From an uncultured Rhizobium sp. (GTDB lineage: Bacteria; Pseudomonadota; Alphaproteobacteria; Rhizobiales; Rhizobiaceae), in the NCBI GenBank assembly GCA_945952415.1, contig CAMFIF010000017.1, positions 1-64,000 on the forward strand: a stretch of 64,000 nt of DNA, read 5' to 3'. The position numbers were made by a program, and so were the translations under genes. Below the pieces are notes generated by a model. It had not been told where the DNA came from. It did no database searches and worked only from the letters and a program-made list of their open reading frames with translations. This document shows, in pieces, positions 8,348 to 16,023 of this stretch; positions within the stretch are counted from its first letter, which is position 1, and every line of letters begins with the position of its first letter.

Positions 8348-9625
8348 CTATCGCGCCCGACGGATGGATGGCAGCGTGTAGCTCTGCAGCGACTTCTGCC
8401 CTTCGAGAAAATGGAAATAGGCGGCCGGGTCGCCCTCGTAATAGAGGCGTGTATCCTCGTTTCGGCCGACGGCAGCAGAAATATTGCCCACCACCTGCCG
8501 GGCAATCTCGCGGCGGTTGATGAGGTAATCGGACGGATCGAGTCGATACCGATCCGCCCATATCACCTCGTCATTGGCCACGTAGATCAGCTGCGCAAAC
8601 AGCGATGCATTGCCGCCCTCGACGGTAATCCGCGTGTCGAGCACGTAATGGATTGCGTGGCGGATGATGGTTTCTGCCTTTTCGCTCTGCCGGCTGATGC
8701 GCTGCGCCGTATAGGGTGCAACGATCCGCAGCGTGCGGCAGCCGCAAAGGCCAATGGTGACATCCTCCAGAAGGGCGGAAACCACCCCGCCATCCTCCTC
8801 CGCAGGGGGCAGGATGGCCAGACGGGGCAGGGGCCCGACCTCTACGATCGGGGCGGGCTGAAAAGCCGGAACAGCCGCGAGTTTTCCTTCCTTGCTGCGC
8901 TGATAGAGTGCGCGGAGAACGCCCAGCGCATCGCCCACCGCTTCGTTCCGGGTCTCCGAAGCGACGGCAAGCGCGGAAGATGGCATCGAAGGCGTGACCG
9001 GCACGGCCGGCTCGGCCAGGGGCTGCGCGCCTGCGAGCACCGATTTTGCCACCATGTTTTCGGGATCGTATCGAAACACCCTCAGGGCTGCCTCGCGCAC
9101 CAGCACCTCGTCGGCCACGCTGCGCGATTGCGGCAGGGCAAGGCGGATCGCCGCCGTATAGATCTCGCAGCAGCGATGCTGCATCTCCTGCACCCAGCTT
9201 CCATATTCGGTAGAAACGGCTGGAAGATCGGCCAGGAAAGGATGGCGATAGAAGGTGATGGCCTTGCCGAGCAGCGCGTGCACCGTGTCCGGGGCGGCCT
9301 GTTGCAGGGCGTGAAGCACTTCAATGTCGCAACTGACCACATCAGGCAAAACGCGAACCTGGCTCGCGGAGAATTCCAAAAGGGAAAGGCCGAGTTCCTC
9401 CTGCCGCGCCACGATTCGGGCGACCGTCTGGCGAAGATTCGTCAGGCCACGGGCCAGATCTGGCCCGCCCCAGACCAGACGAGAGATGCGCGTGCGCGCG
9501 ACATCTCTTTCACCGGACGCCAGAAGATAGGCGAGAATGAGAAGCCCTTTTTCGGGAAAGCTGACTTCGCTGTTCTGGCTGTCGAGGAGACGCAACTCGC
9601 CCGACGTCTGCAATCTATAGGTCAT
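8348..9625 (-). CDS. SARP/BTAD-type transcriptional regulator, N-terminal part (truncated by TAG)
   Basis: 425 residues up to an in-frame amber codon. The N-terminal winged-helix (about 1-90: LILAYLLASGERDVARTRIS then LTNLRQTVARI) and bacterial transcriptional activator domain (about 100-175) match SARP/HilA-like regulators. A linker leads to a TolB-N/FlgO-like alpha-beta domain (about 270-390: LPRLAILPPAEEDGG, then AIHYVLDTRITVEGG, then IWADRYRL), which also occurs in HilA/CadC-like regulators. The TPR part should follow but lies beyond the stop. The product would keep DNA-binding and TolB-like domains but lose most TPRs. Full length would be about 643 codons. It lies 45 bp after the XRE gene and just upstream of the 73-aa/ycaO/tfuA genes, so it is a likely operon regulator. 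Confidence 0.85.
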   Translation of the reverse strand: MTYRLQTSGELRLLDSQNSEVSFPEKGLLILAYLLASGERDVARTRISRLVWGGPDLARGLTNLRQTVARIVARQEELGLSLLEFSASQVRVLPDVVSCDIEVLHALQQAAPDTVHALLGKAITFYRHPFLADLPAVSTEYGSWVQEMQHRCCEIYTAAIRLALPQSRSVADEVLVREAALRVFRYDPENMVAKSVLAGAQPLAEPAVPVTPSMPSSALAVASETRNEAVGDALGVLRALYQRSKEGKLAAVPAFQPAPIVEVGPLPRLAILPPAEEDGGVVSALLEDVTIGLCGCRTLRIVAPYTAQRISRQSEKAETIIRHAIHYVLDTRITVEGGNASLFAQLIYVANDEVIWADRYRLDPSDYLINRREIARQVVGNISAAVGRNEDTRLYYEGDPAAYFHFLEGQKSLQSYTLPSIRRAR

Positions 9626-9648
9626 CTGCCGACCGCGCCCCCGGATCG

Positions 9649-9658
9649 CCCCCCCCCC
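9649..9658. repeat. C10/G10 homopolymer between the XRE gene and the SARP/BTAD gene
   Basis: Ten consecutive C on the plus strand (G on the coding strand) lie 24-33 nt upstream of the regulator ATG, inside a 45-bp gap. Tracts of this length are prone to slipped-strand mispairing and to sequencing error. Confidence 0.8.
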
Positions 9659-9670
9659 AAAGCGGCCGGG

Positions 9671-10138
9671 TCAGTTCGGAATCGCAGCCGGTTCTTCAGC
9701 CTGTTCGTGAGTGGCTGCGAACGCAACTGCGGATTGACCCTCCGCTATGCTTTTCACTAATGCCACGAACTTCTGCCGTGTGTCCATATCTGTAATTTTA
9801 GCAAATGCGCGATTGAGGGCCAGACCCTCCTTCGATGCCATGAATTCGGAAAGAGCCTTGGAGTTGGCATAGGTTTCCACGCCGTCCAGGTTGACTGTGG
9901 AATCACTGGCTTCCTGCTGGAAAAAGAAGGCGGGAGAAACGCCCAGAACCTCGGCGATCTTCATCAGTCGGCTGGCGCCGATGCGGTTGGTGCCCTTTTC
10001 GTATTTCTGTACCTGCTGGAAAGCCACGCCGATCTGTTCGGCAAGCTTTTCCTGACTCATCCCGATAAGGCGGCGGCGCATTTTTACACGCGCTCCGACA
10101 TATTGGTCCACCGTTCCCGGCGATCGCTTGACGCTCAC
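9671..10138 (-). CDS. XRE-family transcriptional regulator (PraR/PhrR-like)
   Basis: 155 residues from the GTG at 10138, which has AGGAG 6 nt upstream. Upstream in-frame starts (ATG 10144, GTG 10162) have poorer spacing. The Cro/cI-type helix-turn-helix occupies about residues 12-66 (VGARVKMRRRLIGMSQEKLA, then VAFQQVQKYEKGTNRIGASR), close to the rhizobial PraR/PhrR family. It is followed by FFFQQEA and a helical C-terminal part (DTRQKFVALVKSIAEGQS). It is the first gene of the minus-strand run leading to YcaO/TfuA, and operator-like repeats sit just upstream (10164-10179, 10274-10292), suggesting autoregulation. Whether it controls the operon is inference. Confidence 0.9.
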   Translation of the reverse strand: MSVKRSPGTVDQYVGARVKMRRRLIGMSQEKLAEQIGVAFQQVQKYEKGTNRIGASRLMKIAEVLGVSPAFFFQQEASDSTVNLDGVETYANSKALSEFMASKEGLALNRAFAKITDMDTRQKFVALVKSIAEGQSAVAFAATHEQAEEPAAIPN

Positions 10139-10163
10139 TTTCATCTCCTGCTGTTTGAGCACC

Positions 10164-10179
10164 CTGTATAATTCTGTAT
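10164..10179. promoter_or_regulatory. Direct repeat CTGTAT spaced by one helical turn
   Basis: CTGTAT occurs at 10164-10169 and 10174-10179, exactly 10 bp apart, 25-40 bp upstream of the XRE start. Such phasing fits dimer binding on one DNA face, so it is a possible autoregulatory site. Confidence 0.35.
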
Positions 10180-10273
10180 CATTTCACCCCGGATTGCAAT
10201 CTTTAGTATGGCCGCCCATGAATTCATTGGGGAGTATTGCTTGCGGGTTCTCTCACTTATCTTTCGGTTTTTA

Positions 10274-10292
10274 TTGTAAAATAGATTTACAA
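10274..10292. promoter_or_regulatory. Perfect inverted repeat TTGTAAA-N5-TTTACAA
   Basis: 7-bp perfect arms with spacer ATAGA lie in the AT-rich gap between the divergent XRE and alpha-2-macroglobulin genes. The form is that of a dimeric helix-turn-helix operator. The adjacent XRE protein is the natural candidate ligand, but this is inference. Confidence 0.45.
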
Positions 10293-10561
10293 CCTAGTCT
10301 AATGCAGCTTGAATGCCGTGTCCTGCACATTATTGTGGGTAATTTTTAAGGGGGTAAGCGGCTGCGATTAACAGTTGCGTACAGTCAGGAATCGCTAAAA
10401 AAATCCACAGTTGCAGAGTAAATGAAGGTTTTGCGACAATTTTTGGGTGGAATCCCTTTTTGGGTGAGTGCCCTTTGCAATCACAGGGGTACCGATTGAC
10501 AAGCCCGCCATAACCCAGAAAAAGTGCAACCAAAGAAGCCCCCTCCCGGAGGAATGAGGTC
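10293..10561. other. Intergenic leader of the alpha-2-macroglobulin gene
   Basis: No gene is supported. A TTGACA hexamer at 10496-10501 could be a -35 element, but no convincing -10 lies 16-18 bp downstream. The stretch 10330-10480 is AT-rich compared with flanking coding DNA. GGAGGAATGAGGTC at the 3' end supplies the ribosome-binding site for the ATG at 10562. Confidence 0.35.
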
Positions 10562-13500
10562 ATGCTGCCCCTGGTTCGCCTGTCTGCCGTGCTGTTTCTA
10601 ACGCTTTCCTCCTTCGGTTTGGCCCATGCGGCCGGCGAATCGCGCAAGGTGGTGACCGTCAACAACGGCGATTATTATGGCTTCGATCTGCGAAGCGTGA
10701 AGAATGTCGCGCTCGACGATTGCAAGAAGGCCTGTGTCGACGATACGGCCTGCCGCGCTTTCACCTATAATCAGAAGGCCAAGTGGTGCTTCCTCAAGTC
10801 CGACTACAAGAAGCTGAACGCCGCGCCCGGATCGGTCGCCGGTCGCATTGTCCAGTCGGCAGGCGATACCGTGCAAGGGGCAGAACCCGATCTCGGCGCT
10901 GCGCCCACGCTCTCCTTCCTGTCGCGCGATTTCCTCGGCCAGGCCTTCGAATACAAGCGCGGTCTCGCCATCGTCAGCGGCCAGGAAGAGATGAGCGCGG
11001 ACGATATCGTTGCCCAGGCGCGCGAAGCTGCTGCTGGCAACAACATCGAAGTTGCCTTCAATCTCTTCGGCAATGCCCTGTCGCTGAAGAAGGACGATCT
11101 CGATCTCTGGCTGGAGACCGCCCGAGTCGGCGCCCGTATCGAGAACAACACCTATCTCGCCGGACAGGCCGCCTATGCTGCCTATCACGGCTATCTCCTG
11201 ACCCGCACCGCCAGCGCCCGGGCTGATTCGCTGGCGATCATGGCCGCCGCGCTCGACAAGGCGGAGAATTACCGTCCCGCGCTGGAAGCCTACAAGGCCA
11301 GCCTGAAGACGGTCGAATCCAAGGTGGTGCGCGCCGCCTATGCGGATCTGCATCAGCGCCAGGGCTTCCGTGTCTCCGGCAACACAGTCGATAATGACAG
11401 CGCAACGCCGCGCGCTTGCGTGCAGTTCTCCGAACAGTTGATCAAGTCTGGCGTGGATTATGCATCCTTCGTGAAGCTCGACGGCAAGACGCCGGAGGCG
11501 CTCGAGGCCAAGGACAACCAGATCTGCGTGGAAGGTCTGGAACATGGCAAGCGCTACAAGCTGTCGCTCCGCGCCGGCCTGCCGTCCGTCTATGACGAAA
11601 ACCTCGAAAATCCCGTGGAACTCGATGTCTACGTCCAGGACCGGAGCGCCATGGTGCGCTTCACCGGCGACAATTTCGTGCTGCCCGGCACGGCCCGCCG
11701 CGGCATCCCGATCGTTTCGGTGAACACCGACAAGGCGGATCTGAAGCTCTATCGTGTCGGCGACCGCAACCTTGCCCAGCTGCTCGCCAATTCGCAGTTC
11801 CTCACCCAGGTTGATGGCTACACGGCCGACCGCCTTCAAAACGAGGTCGGTCAGCTCGTCTGGCAGGGCACCATCGACATCAAGAGCGAGCTGAACCAGG
11901 AAGTGGTGACCAGCTTCCCGGTGGATGAGGCCGTGCCCCAGCGCAAGCCGGGCGTCTATGCCCTGACCGCCAAGGCCAGCAATTCCCGCATGGAAGATTG
12001 GGATGCCCGCTCCACCCAGTGGTTCGTGGTGTCCGATATCGGGCTTTCGACCTATACCGGCACCGATGGCCTCACCGTCTTTGCCCGGTCTCTGGCGACC
12101 GCCAAGCCGATGGCTGATGTCGAGCTGACCCTGCTTGCCCGCAACAACGAGGTGCTCGGCACCGCCCGCACCGATTCCGATGGCCGCGTGAAGTTTGATC
12201 CCGGCCTGGTGCGCGGCACCGCGGGCAATGTTCCGGCCATGATCACCGCCTCGAATGGCGGCGACGACTATGTGTTCCTCGATCTCACCCGCGCCGGCTT
12301 CGATCTCTCCGACCGTGGCGTGACGGGCCGTGCGGCACCGGGCGCAATCGATGTCTTTGCCTGGACCGAACGCGGCATCTACCGCCCCGGCGAAACGGTT
12401 CATGCCAGCGCGCTCGCCCGCGACATCGCTTCGAATGCGGTCGACAGCCTGCCGCTTACCTTCGTCTTTAACCGCCCCGACGGCGTTGAAATGCGCCGCG
12501 TCGTCACCGATGGCGGCAAGCTCGGTGGCCATAATGTCGATCTCGACGTCCAGGATAACGCCATGCGCGGCACCTGGACCATGCAGATCTACACCGACCC
12601 CAAGCAGAGCCCGATTGCCGAAAAGACCTTCCTCGTCGACGATTTCATCCCGGACCGGATCGAATTCGACATGAAGACCGAGGCCAAGGTTCTCGACCCT
12701 GCCAAGCCCGCAGCCCTGTCCATCGATGGCCGCTATCTCTATGGCGCACCGGCCGCCGGCATGAAGCTCGATGGCGAAGTGACGCTGAAGCCGACCCGGG
12801 AGACGGAAGCCTTCCCGGGCTACGAATTCGGCTTGGCGGACGAGGAGGATCAGGCGGATAACCGCATCACCCTCTCCGATCTGCCGCTCCTCGACCAGAA
12901 CGGCCATGCGGTTGTCGAGGTCGCCCTTGGCGATCTCCCCTCCACGACCCGGCTGCTGAACGGCGAAATCACCCTGCGCATGCGCGAGGGCACGGGCCGC
13001 GCCGTCGAGCGCAAGCTCACTCTGCCGGTGCGCCCCGAAGGCGACATGATCGGCATCAAACCGGAATTTTCCGGCGAGGTGGCGGAAAATTCCGCAGCCA
13101 ACTTCAACGTCATCCTGACCACGCCGGAAGGCGACCGCAGCGAGGCCTCGGGCCTGAAGTGGACGCTCCTCAAGATCGAGCGCGACTACCAGTGGTACCG
13201 TGACGGCAACAGCTGGAAATACGAGCCCGTGCAGTCCACCTCAAAGCAGGAGGACGGCACCCTCAATGTGACCAAGGATGGGGCGAAAATCTCCGTCCCC
13301 GTCGTCTGGGGCCGCTACCGGCTGGAAGTGCAGACCGCCGATGGAACCGCCATTTCCTCGGTCGAGTTCGATGCGGGCTGGTATGTGGCGCAGACCTCCA
13401 CGGAAACGCCCGATGGCCTCGAAATCGCCCTCGACAAGGAAACCTATGCGGTCGGCGAAACCGCCCATCTGAAGATCTCGCCGCGCTTTGCCGGCGAAGT

Positions 13501-16021
13501 CCTTGTCAATGCCGGCACCGAAAGCCTGCTCTACACCAAGAGCCAGACCATCGGCGCCGAGGGTGGGGTGGTGGATATTCCCGTCACCGAAGACTGGGGC
13601 GCCGGTGCCTATGTCACCGCCACGCTCTACCGCCCGGGCGACGCCCAGGAAAGCCGCATGCCCATGCGTGCAATCGGCATCAAGTGGCTCGGCATAGATC
13701 CCGCCGACCGCGCTCTTTCGGTCAAGCTCTCGCCACCCGAAAAGATGCTGCCGCGCCAGACGCTTGCCATTCCGGTGGAAGTTGCGGGTGCCGGGGCAGG
13801 GGAGGAAGCCTATGTGGAAGTGGCGGCCGTGGATGTCGGCATCCTCAATCTCACCGGCTACCAGGCGCCCGATCCGAACGGCTGGTATTTCGGCCAGCGC
13901 CAGCTGGGGCTTGAAATCCGCGACCTCTATGGCCGCCTGATCGATGGTTCGCTTGGCATTACCGGCAAGCTGCGCACCGGCGGCGACGGTGGCGAAAATG
14001 CCCTGCAGGGCTCGCCGCCCAAGGAGAAGCTGGTTGCCTTCTTCTCCGGTCCGGTGAAGCTCGATGCCTCGGGCAAGGCCCTCATTTCCTTCGATATCCC
14101 GCAGTTCAACGGCACGGCCCGCGTCATGGCGGTTGCCTGGACCAAGCGCGGCGTCGGCCATGCACAGACGGACGTCATCATCCGCGATCCGGTGGTGCTG
14201 ACCGCCAGCATGCCGCAATTCCTGGCACCTGGCGACGAAAGCCGGATCCAGGTCGACATTTCCAACACGGATGCGCCGGCCGGCGATTACCAGCTGCAGC
14301 TTTCGCCCAATGCGGCACTGGAAGTGGAAGGCAATCTCACCCAGCTCGTAAGGCTGGAGACCGGCGGCAAGCAGACGCTCACCTTCCCGGTGAAGGGCAT
14401 TCAGCCAGGTGCCGGCGAAGTGGCGATCCGCATGACCAATGATGGTGATGTGGATGTGGAGCAGGCGGTGGGTGTCCTCGTGCGGCCAGGTGCGCTTCCG
14501 ATCACCACCCGCAGGCCTATCGAGATCGCGCCGGGCGGCAGCCTGACGGTTGACGGCAACCTGCTGGCGGACAGCATCCTGCCCGGTTCCTCCGTGGCAA
14601 TCCATGTCAGCCGCGCGCCGGCCTTCGATATTCCGGCCCTTCTGTCCATGCTGGACCGCTACCCCTACGGCTGCGCCGAGCAAACCACCAGCCGCGCGCT
14701 GCCCTTGCTCTATCTGAGCGAAATGGCCGGTGAGGCCGGCGAACAGGACGATCCGAAGGTGAAGGAGCGGATCCAGGATGCAATCTATCGTGTCCTCTCC
14801 TACCAGTCCTCCTCCGGCAGCTTCGGCCTGTGGGGTCCGGGTTATGGCGATCTCTGGCTCGATGCCTATGTTACCGACTTCCTGACCCGCTCGCGCGAGC
14901 AGGGCTATCAGGTGCCGGAGGATTCCATGGCACAGGCACTGACCAACCTGCAGAACGCCGTCGGCTACGACAACAACGTGGCCGAGCGGGGCAATGAAAT
15001 GGCCTATGGCTATTATGTGCTCGCCCGTAACCGGCGCGCCGCGATTGCCGATCTGCGCTATTTCGCGGATACGAAACTCGACGAGTTCCCGACCCCGCTT
15101 GCCAAGGCGCATATCGCTGCAGCCCTGTCGCTCTATGGCGACCAGAACCGGGCGGCCCGCATTTTCGGCGAAGCGCTGAAGATGGCGAAGTCCACCACCG
15201 ATGCCAATCTCGCCCGGTCCGACTATGGTTCCGCGGTGCGTGACGATGCCGCCGTGCTGACGCTCGCTGCGGAAAGCCGGCCCCAGGCCTCGATCATTCC
15301 CGATATGGCAGCCCTGACGGCGCGCCAGTGGGAAGCGCAGAGCTGGGTGAGCACGCAGGAACAGAGCTGGATGCTTCTTGCAGCCCGTGCCGTGAAGGAT
15401 GGGGACAAGACACTCGCGCTTGACGTGAACGGCGAAGCGACCACCGGCGGCTATTCTGCCCGCATGACCGGCGATGATCTCGCCTCGAACCCGGTCACGA
15501 TCACCAATCGCACCGGCGAAAAGGTCACCGCCATGGTCACCACCATCGCGGCACCGGCAACGCCGCTGCCGGCCGGCGGCGATGGCTTCACCATCGAGCG
15601 CTACACCTATACCATGGACGGGCAGGAGGTTAGCCTGAGCGAGGCGAAGCAGAACGAGCGTTATGTCATCGTGCTGCAGGCGACGCCGACCAATGACTGG
15701 GCCGCGCGTGTGCTTCTCACCGACATGCTCCCGGCCGGCTTCGCGATCGACAATCCGAGCCTCGTCTCCAGTGCCGATCTCGCCAACTTCGACTGGCTGG
15801 GCCAGGTAACTCCCGCCCATATGGAGTTCCGCAGCGACCGTTTCGTTGCGGCCTTCGACAAGCCATCCTCGGATGTGAACCCGATCACCGTCGCCTATGT
15901 CGTCCGCGCCGTCACGCCCGGCAAGTATGACTATCCGGCCGCCGTCGTGGAGGACATGTACCGGCCGCAGTTCCAGGCCCGCACCGCGACCGGCATGCTG
16001 GAGGTCACGAAGGCGGATTGA
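10562..16021 (+). CDS. Bacterial alpha-2-macroglobulin with N-terminal PAN/apple domain
   Basis: A 1819-residue periplasmic protease-trap protein. A signal peptide (about 1-23, ending LAHAA) has no lipobox, unlike E. coli YfhM, so it is probably soluble or otherwise anchored. A small Cys-rich PAN/apple-like domain follows (about 30-95, DDCKKACVDDTACRAFTYN). Then come macroglobulin beta domains, an MG-type WTERGIYRPGETVH segment, the bait region, and the thioester domain with YPYGCAEQT (Cys1371, matching the CxEQ thioester). The C-terminal part has the receptor-binding-like fold (FTIERYTYTMDGQEV). The stop overlaps a TTG upstream of pbpC, and the two genes form the known A2M/PBP1C pair thought to guard against envelope breach. 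Confidence 0.95.
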   Translation: MLPLVRLSAVLFLTLSSFGLAHAAGESRKVVTVNNGDYYGFDLRSVKNVALDDCKKACVDDTACRAFTYNQKAKWCFLKSDYKKLNAAPGSVAGRIVQSAGDTVQGAEPDLGAAPTLSFLSRDFLGQAFEYKRGLAIVSGQEEMSADDIVAQAREAAAGNNIEVAFNLFGNALSLKKDDLDLWLETARVGARIENNTYLAGQAAYAAYHGYLLTRTASARADSLAIMAAALDKAENYRPALEAYKASLKTVESKVVRAAYADLHQRQGFRVSGNTVDNDSATPRACVQFSEQLIKSGVDYASFVKLDGKTPEALEAKDNQICVEGLEHGKRYKLSLRAGLPSVYDENLENPVELDVYVQDRSAMVRFTGDNFVLPGTARRGIPIVSVNTDKADLKLYRVGDRNLAQLLANSQFLTQVDGYTADRLQNEVGQLVWQGTIDIKSELNQEVVTSFPVDEAVPQRKPGVYALTAKASNSRMEDWDARSTQWFVVSDIGLSTYTGTDGLTVFARSLATAKPMADVELTLLARNNEVLGTARTDSDGRVKFDPGLVRGTAGNVPAMITASNGGDDYVFLDLTRAGFDLSDRGVTGRAAPGAIDVFAWTERGIYRPGETVHASALARDIASNAVDSLPLTFVFNRPDGVEMRRVVTDGGKLGGHNVDLDVQDNAMRGTWTMQIYTDPKQSPIAEKTFLVDDFIPDRIEFDMKTEAKVLDPAKPAALSIDGRYLYGAPAAGMKLDGEVTLKPTRETEAFPGYEFGLADEEDQADNRITLSDLPLLDQNGHAVVEVALGDLPSTTRLLNGEITLRMREGTGRAVERKLTLPVRPEGDMIGIKPEFSGEVAENSAANFNVILTTPEGDRSEASGLKWTLLKIERDYQWYRDGNSWKYEPVQSTSKQEDGTLNVTKDGAKISVPVVWGRYRLEVQTADGTAISSVEFDAGWYVAQTSTETPDGLEIALDKETYAVGETAHLKISPRFAGEVLVNAGTESLLYTKSQTIGAEGGVVDIPVTEDWGAGAYVTATLYRPGDAQESRMPMRAIGIKWLGIDPADRALSVKLSPPEKMLPRQTLAIPVEVAGAGAGEEAYVEVAAVDVGILNLTGYQAPDPNGWYFGQRQLGLEIRDLYGRLIDGSLGITGKLRTGGDGGENALQGSPPKEKLVAFFSGPVKLDASGKALISFDIPQFNGTARVMAVAWTKRGVGHAQTDVIIRDPVVLTASMPQFLAPGDESRIQVDISNTDAPAGDYQLQLSPNAALEVEGNLTQLVRLETGGKQTLTFPVKGIQPGAGEVAIRMTNDGDVDVEQAVGVLVRPGALPITTRRPIEIAPGGSLTVDGNLLADSILPGSSVAIHVSRAPAFDIPALLSMLDRYPYGCAEQTTSRALPLLYLSEMAGEAGEQDDPKVKERIQDAIYRVLSYQSSSGSFGLWGPGYGDLWLDAYVTDFLTRSREQGYQVPEDSMAQALTNLQNAVGYDNNVAERGNEMAYGYYVLARNRRAAIADLRYFADTKLDEFPTPLAKAHIAAALSLYGDQNRAARIFGEALKMAKSTTDANLARSDYGSAVRDDAAVLTLAAESRPQASIIPDMAALTARQWEAQSWVSTQEQSWMLLAARAVKDGDKTLALDVNGEATTGGYSARMTGDDLASNPVTITNRTGEKVTAMVTTIAAPATPLPAGGDGFTIERYTYTMDGQEVSLSEAKQNERYVIVLQATPTNDWAARVLLTDMLPAGFAIDNPSLVSSADLANFDWLGQVTPAHMEFRSDRFVAAFDKPSSDVNPITVAYVVRAVTPGKYDYPAAVVEDMYRPQFQARTATGMLEVTKAD

Positions 16022-16023
16022 CC

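Noticed and set aside
8348-8350. Pyrrolysine or programmed readthrough at TAG
   Set aside because: No Pyl machinery is known in Rhizobiales and no readthrough context is evident; a nonsense change or sequence error is simpler.
7688-9760. Plus-strand open frame of about 690 codons
   Set aside because: Antisense to the SARP/BTAD-TPR gene; the minus strand shows recognisable domains on both sides of the amber codon.
10598-12907. Minus-strand open frame of about 769 codons
   Set aside because: Second antisense shadow in the alpha-2-macroglobulin gene; no motifs and no start signal.
13241-15820. Minus-strand open frame of about 859 codons
   Set aside because: Shadow of the alpha-2-macroglobulin gene, which has an intact thioester motif and signal peptide.
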